Shown: one piece after another, positions 38,353 through 47,233 of the stretch
Numbering within the stretch: position 1 is the first letter of the stretch
Layout: the number at the start of each line of letters is the position of its first letter
Assembly (NCBI GenBank): GCA_024397995.1
Contig: CP073746.1
Coordinates: 3,780,001 to 3,844,000 of the forward strand
Direction of reading: 5' to 3'
DNA length: 64,000 nt
Source of the DNA: a bacterium SCSIO 12827
Lineage (GTDB): Bacteria > Pseudomonadota > Alphaproteobacteria > Rhodospirillales > Casp-alpha2
The notes under the pieces: generated by a model
Databases searched by the model: none
What the model was told of the DNA's origin: nothing
The model's input: the letters and a program-made list of their open reading frames with translations, nothing else
Program-made: the position numbers and the translations under genes

Positions 38353-39609
38353 TCAGCTGTTCATGGAATCGAAGAAGTCGCTGTTGACCTTGGATTCCTT
38401 CAGCTTGCCCAGCAGGAACTCCATGGCGTCCGTGACGCCCATGGGCATGAGAATCCGGCGCAGCACCCACATCTTCGCCAGGGTGCCCTTTTCGACCAGC
38501 AGTTCTTCCTTGCGCGTACCCGACTTGGTGATGTCGATGGTCGGCCACACGCGCTTGTCGGACAGCTTGCGGTCAAGGATGATTTCCGAGTTACCGGTGC
38601 CCTTGAATTCTTCGAAGATGACTTCGTCCATGCGCGAGCCGGTGTCGATCAGCGCGGTCGAGATGATGGTCAGCGACCCGCCTTCCTCGATATTCCGCGC
38701 GGCGCCAAAGAAACGCTTGGGTCGCTGCAGGGCGTTGGCGTCGACACCGCCGGTCAAAACCTTGCCCGACGACGGCACCACCGTGTTGTAGGCACGGGCC
38801 AGGCGGGTGATGGAATCCAGCAGGATGACCACGTCCTTCTTGTGCTCGACCAGACGCTTGGCCTTTTCCAGCACCATTTCCGTAACCTGGACGTGGCGGG
38901 TCGCCGGCTCGTCGAAGGTCGAGGAAATCACCTCGCCCTTCACCGAACGGTCCATGTCCGTGACTTCCTCCGGCCGCTCGTCGATCAGCAGCACGATCAG
39001 GTAGCACTCGGGATGATTCTCGGCGATGGAATGGGCGATGTTCTGCAGCATCACCGTCTTACCGGTGCGCGGCGGCGCCACGATCAGGGCGCGCTGACCC
39101 TTGCCGATCGGGCAGATCAGGTCGAGAACGCGGGACGTCGGGTCCTTGTGCTCGGGATTTTCGATTTCCATGATCAGCCGCTCGTCCGGATACAGCGGCG
39201 TCAGGTTGTCGAAGTTGATGCGATGGCGGACCGCCTGCGGATCGGTAAAGTTGATCTGATTAACCTTCAGCAGGGCGAAATAGCGCTCGCCATCCTTAGG
39301 TGCGCGGATCTCACCTTCCACCGTGTCACCCGTGCGCAGGCCGAAGCGGCGCACCTGGCTGGGCGATACGTAGATATCGTCCGGGCCCGGAAGATAGTTC
39401 GCTTCCGGAGAGCGCAGAAAGCCGAAGCCGTCCTGCAGCACCTCAAGGACCCCGTCGCCGTAAATCGCGACATCGTTGTCCGCAAGCTGCTTCAGGATGG
39501 CGAACATCATGTCCTGTTTGCGCAGCGAGCTGGCGTTTTCGATCTCCAACTCTTCGGCATAGGCAAGAAGGTCGGCGGGCGATTTCTGCTTCAGTTCCTT
39601 GAGATTCAT
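38353..39609 (-). CDS. rho: Transcription termination factor Rho
   Basis: A 418-residue hexameric RNA translocase. The N-terminal part is the Rho-N helical bundle and cold-shock RNA-binding domain ([25 protein letters not shown] region). The motor has Walker A in PPRTGKT, Walker B in [13 protein letters not shown], the Q-loop region and the R-loop ([20 protein letters not shown]). Length is normal. It precedes hemJ-hemH-hemE's downstream side and is followed by its own terminator. Confidence 0.97.
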   Translation of the reverse strand: MNLKELKQKSPADLLAYAEELEIENASSLRKQDMMFAILKQLADNDVAIYGDGVLEVLQDGFGFLRSPEANYLPGPDDIYVSPSQVRRFGLRTGDTVEGEIRAPKDGERYFALLKVNQINFTDPQAVRHRINFDNLTPLYPDERLIMEIENPEHKDPTSRVLDLICPIGKGQRALIVAPPRTGKTVMLQNIAHSIAENHPECYLIVLLIDERPEEVTDMDRSVKGEVISSTFDEPATRHVQVTEMVLEKAKRLVEHKKDVVILLDSITRLARAYNTVVPSSGKVLTGGVDANALQRPKRFFGAARNIEEGGSLTIISTALIDTGSRMDEVIFEEFKGTGNSEIILDRKLSDKRVWPTIDITKSGTRKEELLVEKGTLAKMWVLRRILMPMGVTDAMEFLLGKLKESKVNSDFFDSMNS

Positions 39610-39945
39610 GTGAGGCCTGATTGATGTGTGGGGGGAAACCGGAAGGAATTAAGGGCCGGAAAAGGCGTCGGTCGGACGATCCGTCTTGGCCGCGGCGATG
39701 CGCGGGTCTGCTGGACGGCCTCTCCGCCCCTGCTGGGCCGGTTGAAACCGTTGCGAGACATCGGACGCGCCCGGGCCGGGTTGGTCGATGGAAAAAGGAT
39801 TGGGCGGGACCTTTGGTAGACCAGGCCCGAAAGAGGCGGGATGCCGTCCGCGTCGGCACATGGGATGATTAACGAATGCGGAAAATCAAGTCAATTGAAC
39901 TTTTTGTGCCAAAGGCTTCACATCTGCTGCCAACGCAGCAACAAC
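39610..39945. other. rho leader region between hemJ and rho
   Basis: This 336-bp gap on the minus strand is GC-rich apart from an AT-richer part near hemJ (39865-39910). It contains a candidate rho promoter and would give an mRNA leader of about 250 nt. Long rho leaders are often autoregulated, but I see no specific structure to name and no gene. Confidence 0.45.
39866..39894 (-). promoter_or_regulatory. Weak candidate promoter for rho
   Basis: On the minus strand a good -35 (TTGACT) is followed 15-17 bp later by GTTAAT/TAATCA, a poor -10. It is the only sigma70-like pair I see in the rho leader. Confidence 0.3.
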
Positions 39946-40392
39946 CTAACCCGGCTGCACGATCACCATGATGACGATGATGACCATCAGCACCGCCGGC
40001 ACCTCGTTCATGAAGCGATAGAACCGTCCTGAATGCTGGTTCTTGTCCTCGGCGAAAGCACGCCGCCATTTGCCGCAGTACACATGCATCACCATCATCA
40101 CCAGAATGCACCCGGCCTTTACGGGAAACCAGACCGTCTGCCAGATCGCCACCCCCGACGCCGCCATCAGGATCAGGCCAAACACCACGGACGCCATCAT
40201 TGCCGGGTTCATGATCCCTCGCATCAGACGGCGTTCCATGATCTTGAAGGTTTCCGACTTGTCGGACCCGACTTCGGCATCGACGTGATAGACGTACAGC
40301 CGCGGCAGGTACAGCAACCCGGCCATCCACGCAATCACGCTCATCACATGCAGAGCCTTGATCCAGGCGTAAGCGGCGGCACTCAGTTCCAT
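39946..40392 (-). CDS. hemJ: Protoporphyrinogen oxidase HemJ
   Basis: A 148-residue inner-membrane protein with four hydrophobic helices. The N-terminal AYAWIKALHVMSVIAWMAG holds the conserved His, and a conserved Lys lies in WFPVKAGCILVMM. Members oxidise protoporphyrinogen IX to protoporphyrin IX in bacteria that lack HemG/HemY. Position right after ferrochelatase (12-bp gap) fits the last steps of heme synthesis. Confidence 0.92.
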   Translation of the reverse strand: MELSAAAYAWIKALHVMSVIAWMAGLLYLPRLYVYHVDAEVGSDKSETFKIMERRLMRGIMNPAMMASVVFGLILMAASGVAIWQTVWFPVKAGCILVMMVMHVYCGKWRRAFAEDKNQHSGRFYRFMNEVPAVLMVIIVIMVIVQPG

Positions 40393-40404
40393 GATCCGTT
40401 CTCG

Positions 40405-41454
40405 CTACGCCACGCAGGGACAGGCGGACCATTCGCCGGGACAGATCCGCGCCCCCGACGGATGACAGGTCCGGCCCCCCGGGCCTGAAGCAGTCTCAAC
40501 GATTTCCGCCAAGGCCGCGATAAAGCTCTGTGCCGTGCCAACGGTCCGCACCCGGTGATAGGCCGGCACGCCCGCATGATCCGCGACTTCCCTGTACTCG
40601 ATATCGAGTTCGACCAAAGTTTCCGAATGTTCCGACACGAAAGCGATGGGCACCACGACCAGCGGCACCTTGTCCGCCCCCGCGCGCTTGATTTCGTCCT
40701 CCGTCGCCGGGCCGATCCATTCCAGAGGGCCGACCTGACTTTGGTAACAGACGATCGGATCGAAGCCATCAATCCCCCGTGCGCGAAGGTTATCCATCAC
40801 CGCCGCTGCCGTCTGCTCGACCTGCCATTGATAGGGATCCCCCTTGGCAATGACCTTCTTCGGCAGGCCGTGGGCGGAAAACAGAACGCGCGGCATCCCG
40901 GTTTCCTTAGCCGCCGTAATCCCTTCGGCGACCAGATCGGCCTGGGCCGCGATGAACCCTGCCGCCGTGGGGTAACAGCAGGCTGCCCGCGCCGGGCCCG
41001 TCACCCCGGCCGCCTTCGCTGCTTGGCGCCAATCCTTCAAGGAGGATCCCGAGGTCGTCGTCGAATACTGCGGATAAAGCGGCAGTTCGATTACCTCATC
41101 TGGGCCGAACGCAGCCACCGCCTTGGCCGTCTCCGCACTCATCGGATGCCAATAGCGCATGCAGATGAAAACTTTTGTCTCCGGCTTGCCCGGCCCGTTC
41201 AACACACCCTCAAGCGCCCGCGCCTGCGCCTGAGTTTCCTCAAGCAACGGTGATTTGCCACCGATGTTTGCGTAAATCTCCCGCGCGATCGGGGCGCGAC
41301 GGCGGCTGATCATCTTGGCGATGAACCAACGAAACGGATTGGGCAGGGAAATGATCGCGGGGTCGATGAACAAATTGAACAGGAACGGCTCGACCGCGTC
41401 CGGCCCGTTCGGCCCGCCCAGGTTGAACAACACAACCGCGCGTTTTCCCGCCAT
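40405..41454 (-). CDS. hemH: Ferrochelatase
   Basis: A 349-residue enzyme that inserts Fe(II) into protoporphyrin IX. The start VVLFNLGGPNGPDAVEPFL, the metal-site His in VLFSAHGLPKKV and the SEHSETLVELDIEY segment are conserved. The last 25 residues hold four cysteines (TCHPSGARICPGEWSACPC), which would suit a [2Fe-2S] cluster like those known in some bacterial ferrochelatases, including Caulobacter. It lies 5 bp after hemE and before hemJ in one unit. Confidence 0.95.
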   Translation of the reverse strand: MAGKRAVVLFNLGGPNGPDAVEPFLFNLFIDPAIISLPNPFRWFIAKMISRRRAPIAREIYANIGGKSPLLEETQAQARALEGVLNGPGKPETKVFICMRYWHPMSAETAKAVAAFGPDEVIELPLYPQYSTTTSGSSLKDWRQAAKAAGVTGPARAACCYPTAAGFIAAQADLVAEGITAAKETGMPRVLFSAHGLPKKVIAKGDPYQWQVEQTAAAVMDNLRARGIDGFDPIVCYQSQVGPLEWIGPATEDEIKRAGADKVPLVVVPIAFVSEHSETLVELDIEYREVADHAGVPAYHRVRTVGTAQSFIAALAEIVETASGPGGRTCHPSGARICPGEWSACPCVA

Positions 41455-41459
41455 GACCC

Positions 41460-42491
41460 CTATCCCTCAGCCTTGCCGCGCAGCACGTCCAGCACCCGGC
41501 CGACATGTTCCGGCGGCGTCGGGGGCAAAATACCATGCCCCAGATTGAACACGAAGGGATGACCCTGCATGTCGCCGACGATGCGTTCGACCGCCCGGTC
41601 CATCTCCTCCCCGCCGGTGACCAGCAGCTGGTTGTCCAGATTTCCCTGAAGAACGAAATTCCCGGCAACGTTCTTGCGCGCCCAGGAAAGCGGGATCTGG
41701 CTGTCCACGGACATCCCGTCAACCCCCGTTTCGGCGGCATAGGTCGCCACCATGGGCCCCGCCCCCCGGGGAAAGCCGATGATCGGCACCGTCGGGTGGG
41801 CTTCCTTGATGCGCGCAACGATGCGCGCTGTCGGTTCGATGATCCAACGTTTGAACAAGGTTTCGTCGGCAATGCCGGACCAGCTGTCGAACAACTGCAA
41901 GACCTCGGCCCCGGCCTCGATCTGGCGGCACAAATAGGCGACCAGAGCCTCCTCCAGAACCGTCATCAAGGCTTGAAAATCGTCCGGCTGCCCATAGGCC
42001 ATGCGCTTCAGCTTGCCGCCGTCGACACCGCCCCGCCCCTCGATCATGTAGAACGCCAGGGTCCAGGGGGCGCCGGCAAAGCCGATCAACGCCGTCTCGT
42101 CCGGCAGTTCTCGGCGCAATCGGGTCAGGGTTTCGAACACTGGCGCCAGGTGGTCAAGCACACCACCCGTCTTCAGGGCCGAAATTCCCGCCCGGTCAGT
42201 GATGGGATCCAGCAACGGGCCGACCCCTTCCTCGAACCGCACGTTCTGACCCAAGGCATCCGGGATCACCAGGATGTCGGAAAACATGATCGCCGCGTCG
42301 AAGCCATAACGCCGGATCGGCTGCAATGTCGCTTCCACGGTCAGATCCGGTGAATAACAGAAGCTCAGGAAGTTCGGCGCGGTTTTGCGCAGGTCTCGAT
42401 ATTCCGAGAGATAGCGCCCGGCCTGGCGCATGAACCAGACCGGCGGCCGGGCCGGGATGATACCGTGAAAGGGTTCAAGAAAAGCACGCAA
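41460..42491 (-). CDS. hemE: Uroporphyrinogen decarboxylase
   Basis: A 343-residue TIM-barrel enzyme that decarboxylates uroporphyrinogen III to coproporphyrinogen III. The signature RPPVWFMRQAGRYLSEYR lies near the N-terminus. IMFSDILVIPDALG with the catalytic Asp, and GFAGAPWTLA, are present. The frame seems to start at TTG 42491, with GGAG 10 nt upstream; no in-frame ATG exists before the conserved region. The adjoining 465 bp upstream is the predicted oriC. Confidence 0.94.
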   Translation of the reverse strand: MRAFLEPFHGIIPARPPVWFMRQAGRYLSEYRDLRKTAPNFLSFCYSPDLTVEATLQPIRRYGFDAAIMFSDILVIPDALGQNVRFEEGVGPLLDPITDRAGISALKTGGVLDHLAPVFETLTRLRRELPDETALIGFAGAPWTLAFYMIEGRGGVDGGKLKRMAYGQPDDFQALMTVLEEALVAYLCRQIEAGAEVLQLFDSWSGIADETLFKRWIIEPTARIVARIKEAHPTVPIIGFPRGAGPMVATYAAETGVDGMSVDSQIPLSWARKNVAGNFVLQGNLDNQLLVTGGEEMDRAVERIVGDMQGHPFVFNLGHGILPPTPPEHVGRVLDVLRGKAEG

Positions 42492-42956
42492 GGGATCGGG
42501 TCTCCGACAGTTCGTTCATGGGCCCTCAAGACCCGTCCGGCACCATAGACGGGTGCCCCCCCTATTCAAATAAACAAGTATTTATAAAGATTATTGATGT
42601 TGTAGTAGGGGGGTGGAATGACGGGGATCAAATCCGTCAACAGGTTATCCCGATTCCATAACGCAGAGATCGTTTCACCCCCGCAAAGCTGTGTACAGTC
42701 ATCGGCGAGGTTTTAGCAGTCGATTGAATCACGGACATTTTCTGGTCCTGCGAGAAACGGGAAAAGCCGGGATGAAATCGGATCGATATCTAAGTTGTTA
42801 CCGCTCCCTCGATGGCTGAATTGTGTTTTACAGCCGCATTTTGCCTGTGTATCCATAAACGGTCAGCGCGTGGGAAACGGGGCTTTGTGAAAACGTCCCA
42901 GTTGTCCACAGTCCATCCCGATTTCATACCGCCCTTGTGCCGGAGTTTTCCCGCCC
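42492..42956. other. Predicted chromosomal replication origin (oriC)
   Basis: This gene-free 465-bp region between divergent hemE and the DUF299 gene is the place where Caulobacter and other alphaproteobacteria keep oriC. It has an AT-rich block (42563-42605) suited to unwinding. DnaA-box-like 9-mers are TTGTCCACA (42902, one mismatch to TTATCCACA), GTATCCATA (42849), TTATCCCGA (42645) and, reversed, TGTGTACAG (42690). Two GANTC sites (42652, 42726) fit CcrM methylation. No TTAA-N7-TTAA CtrA site is seen. Flanking housekeeping genes run outward on both sides, and parS-parAB is about 10-15 kb away. Confidence 0.7.
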
Positions 42957-43787
42957 GTGAAGGAATTCCATCTGCATCTTGTTTCGGACAGCACGGGGGA
43001 AACCGTGTCCATGGTTGCGCGCGCCTGCCTGGCGCAGTTCGACAGCGTCCAGGCGCAGGAGCATATGTGGAGCATGGTTCGTTCGCCGGAACAAATCGAC
43101 CAGCTTCTCGGCGTTGTCCACGATCAGCCCGGGATGGTGCTTTATACCCTGGTTCACGAAGACTTGCGCAGGCATCTGGAAGACGGCTGCCGCCGCCTGA
43201 TGGTGCCGCATATTCATGTCCTCGACCCCGTGCTGAACGCCATGGGCAATTATTTCAACGCCAAGGTGCGGGGCCGGGCCGGTCGCCAGCACGTCATGGA
43301 CGCGGAATATTTCGACCGTATCGAGGCCATGCATTTCGCCCTCAGCCACGATGACGGACAATCGACCTGGGATCTGGATGATGCCGACGTCGTCCTTGTC
43401 GGTGTATCACGGACATCGAAAACGCCGACCAGCGTGTATCTCGCCAACCGAGGGCTTAAGACCGCTAACGTGCCTTTCGTGCCGGGTGTGCCGCTGCCGG
43501 AGGATCTATTCAAGCTGACCCATCCGCTGGTCGTCGGCTTGACCAAGGACCCGCGCCGGCTGGTGGAAATCCGCCGCCAGCGTCTGCGCCTGCTGGATCA
43601 GGATGAAAACACCGATTATGTCGACCTGGACATGGTGTCGAAGGAAATTACCGAGGCCCGGCGCGTGTTCTCCAAATACGACTGGCCGGTCATCAACGTG
43701 ACCCGCAAATCCATCGAGGAAACGGCAGCCAACGTGATCCAGCTGTTGAGCCGCCGCCGCGGGGAAGCCCCCGGTCCCCTGACGTGA
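42957..43787 (+). CDS. ppsR: DUF299 kinase/pyrophosphorylase (PEP synthase/PPDK regulatory protein)
   Basis: A 276-residue bifunctional regulator that phosphorylates and dephosphorylates pyruvate phosphate dikinase or PEP synthase. Landmarks: HLHLVSDSTGETV at the start, the P-loop-like GVSRTSKTPTSVYLA, and the TRKSIEETAANV end. Which partner enzyme it controls cannot be told here. The start is GTG 42957. In alphaproteobacteria this gene is the usual first gene on the right of oriC. Its stop overlaps the maf start. Confidence 0.9.
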   Translation: MKEFHLHLVSDSTGETVSMVARACLAQFDSVQAQEHMWSMVRSPEQIDQLLGVVHDQPGMVLYTLVHEDLRRHLEDGCRRLMVPHIHVLDPVLNAMGNYFNAKVRGRAGRQHVMDAEYFDRIEAMHFALSHDDGQSTWDLDDADVVLVGVSRTSKTPTSVYLANRGLKTANVPFVPGVPLPEDLFKLTHPLVVGLTKDPRRLVEIRRQRLRLLDQDENTDYVDLDMVSKEITEARRVFSKYDWPVINVTRKSIEETAANVIQLLSRRRGEAPGPLT

Positions 43788-44407
43788 CGATGGGATCCGG
43801 GACCCATCTGGTCCTGGCTTCGGGCAGCCGCGTGCGCGCCGACATGCTGCGTGCGGCCGGTCTCGACATTGCCGTCGATCCGGCCAACGTGGACGAACCT
43901 AAAATCGAGGCGGACTGCCGCGCGGCCGGGATGAACACCCCCGATGTCGCCCTAGCCCTGGCCGCCGCCAAGGCGTCCTTGGTTGCCGGTCGTCATCCGG
44001 GCGTCCTGGTGATCGGTGCCGATCAGATGCTGGATATGGGCGGCGATAGCCTGCGTAAGCCTGAAAATTTGGAAGGTGCGGCCAGGACTCTCGAACGCCT
44101 CGCGGGCCGTGACCACACACTTGTTTCCGCCGTCGTCCTGGCGCGCGGGGAACAAATCTTGTGGCGCCACCATGCGGTGGCGCACCTTACCATGCGGCCG
44201 CTCGACCGCACCGACATCGCGGACTATCTGGACCGTGCCGGCGCGGCGGTCCTGACCTCGGTCGGGGCTTATCAACTGGAAGGTCTGGGTGCGCAGTTGT
44301 TCGAACGCATCGAAGGCGACTATTTTACCATCCTGGGCCTGCCATTGCTGGCCTTGCTCGGCGAACTGCGCCGGCGGGGCGTAGCGGCGGCGGGGCTTCT
44401 CGGCTGA
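43784..44407 (+). CDS. maf: Maf-family nucleoside-triphosphate pyrophosphatase
   Basis: A 207-residue house-cleaning NTP pyrophosphatase. The N-terminal LVLASGSRVRADML and the VIGADQML and RKPENLEGA segments are typical, and ERIEGDYFTILGLPL closes the fold. Members hydrolyse dTTP/UTP or modified nucleotides, and the subfamily is not certain. GTG 43784 overlaps the ppsR stop (GTGA), implying coupling; ATG 43790 is the alternative. Confidence 0.88.
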   Translation: MTMGSGTHLVLASGSRVRADMLRAAGLDIAVDPANVDEPKIEADCRAAGMNTPDVALALAAAKASLVAGRHPGVLVIGADQMLDMGGDSLRKPENLEGAARTLERLAGRDHTLVSAVVLARGEQILWRHHAVAHLTMRPLDRTDIADYLDRAGAAVLTSVGAYQLEGLGAQLFERIEGDYFTILGLPLLALLGELRRRGVAAAGLLG

Positions 44408-44428
44408 CGACGGAACGGACCGAAGACG

Positions 44429-45280
44429 ATGACCATGACCGGGCGGGCGAAACTGGCAGGCGTGATGGGATGGCCCGTAAGCCATTCCCTGTCGCCGGTG
44501 CTGCACGGCCATTGGCTGGACAGCCTGGGCATCGACGGTGCTTATGTGCCGCTGCCGGTCGCACCTGAAAACTTCGCCGAGGCGTTGAAGGCCCTGGCCA
44601 AGATGGGTTTTCGTGGTGTCAACGTAACCGTGCCCCATAAAGAAGCCGCGTTGGCGGCGGTCGATGACGTGGATGCCTTGGCGCGGCGCATCGGTGCCGT
44701 GAACACGGTGATCGTCGGGGACGACGGCAAATTGACCGGCACCAATACGGACGGTTTCGGATTTCTGGAAAATTTAAAAGAAGGCGCCGCCGGCTGGAAC
44801 GCCGCCGCCGGTCCCGCCGTGGTGCTGGGCGCCGGGGGTGCGGCGCGGGCCGTGATCGTCGCGCTGATCGACGCCGGTGCGCCGGAAATCAAATTGGTCA
44901 ACCGCACCCGCGCGCGGGCGACCCGCCTTGCCGAAGATCTGGGCGGGTGCGTCATCGTGCATGACTGGGATGATCGGGCGGCAATCCTCGCGGGCGCCAA
45001 TCTGCTGGTCAACACGACGACTCTCGGCATGACCGGGAAAGACCCGCTCGAGATTACCCTCGACGCCTTGCCGACGGCAGCACTGGTCAACGACATCGTC
45101 TACGCGCCTTTGGAAACGGGGCTGCTGGCCGCCGCCCGGGCGCGCGGTAATCCGGCGGTCGATGGCCTTGGCATGTTGCTGCATCAGGCGCGGCCGGGGT
45201 TCGAGGCCTGGTTCGGCACCGCCCCTCAAGTCACACCGGATCTGCGTGCGCATATCCTTGCCCATCTGGGCCAGGGCTGA
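44429..45280 (+). CDS. aroE: Shikimate dehydrogenase
   Basis: A 283-residue NADPH enzyme of aromatic amino-acid synthesis. The shikimate site is in GWPVSHSLSPVLHGHWL, the catalytic Lys in NVTVPHKEAAL, the Asp in GTNTDGFGF, the NADPH motif in VLGAGGAARAV with NRTRAR for the phosphate, and DIVYAPLET near the end. It lies 21 bp after maf and 15 bp before coaE in the same rightward unit. Confidence 0.95.
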   Translation: MTMTGRAKLAGVMGWPVSHSLSPVLHGHWLDSLGIDGAYVPLPVAPENFAEALKALAKMGFRGVNVTVPHKEAALAAVDDVDALARRIGAVNTVIVGDDGKLTGTNTDGFGFLENLKEGAAGWNAAAGPAVVLGAGGAARAVIVALIDAGAPEIKLVNRTRARATRLAEDLGGCVIVHDWDDRAAILAGANLLVNTTTLGMTGKDPLEITLDALPTAALVNDIVYAPLETGLLAAARARGNPAVDGLGMLLHQARPGFEAWFGTAPQVTPDLRAHILAHLGQG

Positions 45281-45295
45281 GCAGGCCGGGCAGCT

Positions 45296-45919
45296 ATGTT
45301 CATCCTCGGACTGACCGGCTCCATCGGCATGGGCAAGTCCACGGCGGCGGCGCAGTTACGCCGCCTGGGCTTGCCGGTTCACGATGCGGATGCCGCCGTC
45401 CACGCCCTGTTGGGCCCGGGCGGGGCCGCGGTCGCGGCGGTCGACGCGGCCTTTCCCGGCGTGGTCAAGAACGGTGCCGTCGACCGGCAGGCCCTGGGGG
45501 CACGGGTGTTCGACGACGACGCGGCGCTCAAACGTCTGGAGGGTATTCTCCACCCTTTGGTCCGGCGCTCGGAAAAACAATTTCTTGCCGCCTGTGCCCG
45601 GCGTGGGGTTCCGCTCGTCGTGCTCGACATTCCCTTGTTGTTTGAAACCGGCGGCGACGCGCGCTGCGACGCGGTCCTGGTGGTGCATTGCCGCCCGGCT
45701 CTGCAGCGCCGCCGCGTGCTGGCCCGCCCCGGCATGACCGAGGAAAAATTCCAGGCCATCCTGGCCCGCCAGGTGCCCGTGCGGGAAAAAATCTGGCTCG
45801 CCGATTTCACCGTCAATACGGGCATCGGCCGACATGCGGCCTTGATGGATCTCCGGCGGGCCGTCAAACTGCTGCGGACATGCAAGGGACGGGTCTGGGC
45901 GCCTTCTTCCTTTTGGTAA
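45296..45919 (+). CDS. coaE: Dephospho-CoA kinase
   Basis: A 207-residue P-loop kinase that completes coenzyme A. Walker A is GLTGSIGMGKST at residues 4-15; HDADAAVHALLGPGG and LDIPLLFETGGDARCD are family motifs. The C-terminal lid (RPGMTEEKFQAILARQVP) is present. The final ten residues are divergent but not disruptive. It sits in the aroE-coaE-dnaQ run. Confidence 0.94.
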   Translation: MFILGLTGSIGMGKSTAAAQLRRLGLPVHDADAAVHALLGPGGAAVAAVDAAFPGVVKNGAVDRQALGARVFDDDAALKRLEGILHPLVRRSEKQFLAACARRGVPLVVLDIPLLFETGGDARCDAVLVVHCRPALQRRRVLARPGMTEEKFQAILARQVPVREKIWLADFTVNTGIGRHAALMDLRRAVKLLRTCKGRVWAPSSFW

Positions 45920-45949
45920 ATGGCCGGGTATTGGTAGGAACGATCAACC

Positions 45950-46615
45950 ATGCGGGAAGTGGTACTGGATACGGAAACGACGGGGCTTGATCCCTTGAAC
46001 GGGCACCGCATCGTCGAAATCGGCTGCGTCGAACTGGTCAATCATGTCGCCACCGGCAACACCTATCATCAATACGTTAATCCCGACCGCGACATGCCGA
46101 TCGAGGCCTTCAACGTGCATGGCCTGTCGGTCGAATTTCTGTCGGGACACCCCTTGTTCGCGGAAATCGCGGACGCCTTCCTGGACTTCGTCGGCGACGC
46201 GCCGCTGGTGATTCACAACGCGTCCTTCGACATGGGCTTCATCAATGCGGAACTGGCGCGGCTGAAACGGCCGTCGATTCCGCTGGCCCAGGCCGTCGAT
46301 ACGGTCGCCATGGCGCGCAAGAAATTCCCCGGGGCGGGGGCCAGCCTCGATGCCCTGTGCCGGCGGTTCCAGATCGACAACACGCACCGCGATTTGCACG
46401 GCGCCTTGTTGGACGCCCGCCTGCTGGCCGAGGTTTATCTGGAATTGATCGGCGGCCGTCAGCCGGATTTGGAACTTGCCGCCGAAGCCGGGGCCCAGGG
46501 CGTCACCGTGGAGCGGGTCGCCCGGCCGCCACGCGCGCATGCGCCGCTTCCGGAAGAAGAAGCGGCGCATCGAGCCTTTCTGGAAAAATTGAAAGACCCC
46601 GTTTGGGTTACGTGA
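45950..46615 (+). CDS. dnaQ: DNA polymerase III epsilon subunit (proofreading exonuclease)
   Basis: A 221-residue DEDDh 3'-5' exonuclease. Exo I is VLDTETTGLDP; exo II includes VIHNASFDMGFINAEL; exo III has the catalytic His-Asp in HRDLHGALLDARLLAEVY. The tail (about 175-221) is the segment that binds the alpha subunit and clamp. It ends 28 bp before convergent secB. Confidence 0.95.
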   Translation: MREVVLDTETTGLDPLNGHRIVEIGCVELVNHVATGNTYHQYVNPDRDMPIEAFNVHGLSVEFLSGHPLFAEIADAFLDFVGDAPLVIHNASFDMGFINAELARLKRPSIPLAQAVDTVAMARKKFPGAGASLDALCRRFQIDNTHRDLHGALLDARLLAEVYLELIGGRQPDLELAAEAGAQGVTVERVARPPRAHAPLPEEEAAHRAFLEKLKDPVWVT

Positions 46616-46643
46616 TCGCAGCCCGCCCGCGGAGGATTAAGAC

Positions 46644-47147
46644 TTAGGCGTCGCTTTTAACCTGGGTCTGCAGCTTGTCGACGTTCTGCTGATAAAGCGC
46701 AGCAAAATCGATCGGGCTGAGCACCAACGGCTGGAATCCGCCGTCGCGGCTGATGTCTGCCATGATGGCGCGGGCGAAGGGGAACATCAGGCGCGGGCAT
46801 TCCACGAACAGGACCGACGCCCGATGCTGTTCCGGTACACGCAAGGTGAACAGACCGGCGTACTTCAGCTCCAGAATATAAGTGACCTTATCAGCGATCC
46901 TGCTTTCCGCCTTGATGTCGAGAATGACCTCGAACACGTCTTCGGCAAGACCCTCGACCTGGACGTCCAGGTTCAGATTCAACTCGGGCTGACCCTTGGG
47001 GGCGTCGAGGAAAATCTGCGGCGCGCCGGGAATTTCGAAGGACAGGTCCTTGATGTACTGGCCGTGGATCATCAGGGGCACCTGATCGCCCTCTTTGACC
47101 CCGTTTGCTGCGGCTGCGTCTGTCTCGGGCGTCGTGTCGTCGCTCAT
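46644..47147 (-). CDS. secB: Protein-export chaperone SecB
   Basis: A 167-residue tetrameric chaperone that keeps preproteins unfolded for SecA. It shows PLMIHGQYIKDLSFEIPGAP, EVILDIKAESRI, ILELKYAGLFTL, the FVECPRLMFPFARAI core and the C-terminal LSPIDFAALYQQ. The ATG at 47147 is chosen; longer frames lack family similarity. SecB next to dnaQ is the standard alphaproteobacterial arrangement. Confidence 0.95.
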   Translation of the reverse strand: MSDDTTPETDAAAANGVKEGDQVPLMIHGQYIKDLSFEIPGAPQIFLDAPKGQPELNLNLDVQVEGLAEDVFEVILDIKAESRIADKVTYILELKYAGLFTLRVPEQHRASVLFVECPRLMFPFARAIMADISRDGGFQPLVLSPIDFAALYQQNVDKLQTQVKSDA

Positions 47148-47233
47148 GATCGTCTCCGTATTTAAGGCGGATAGCTGGCTACCATGGATCAGGTTCGGGA
47201 ACAACCGCCAAGGCAGTCCAGCGGGGGTTCCGG

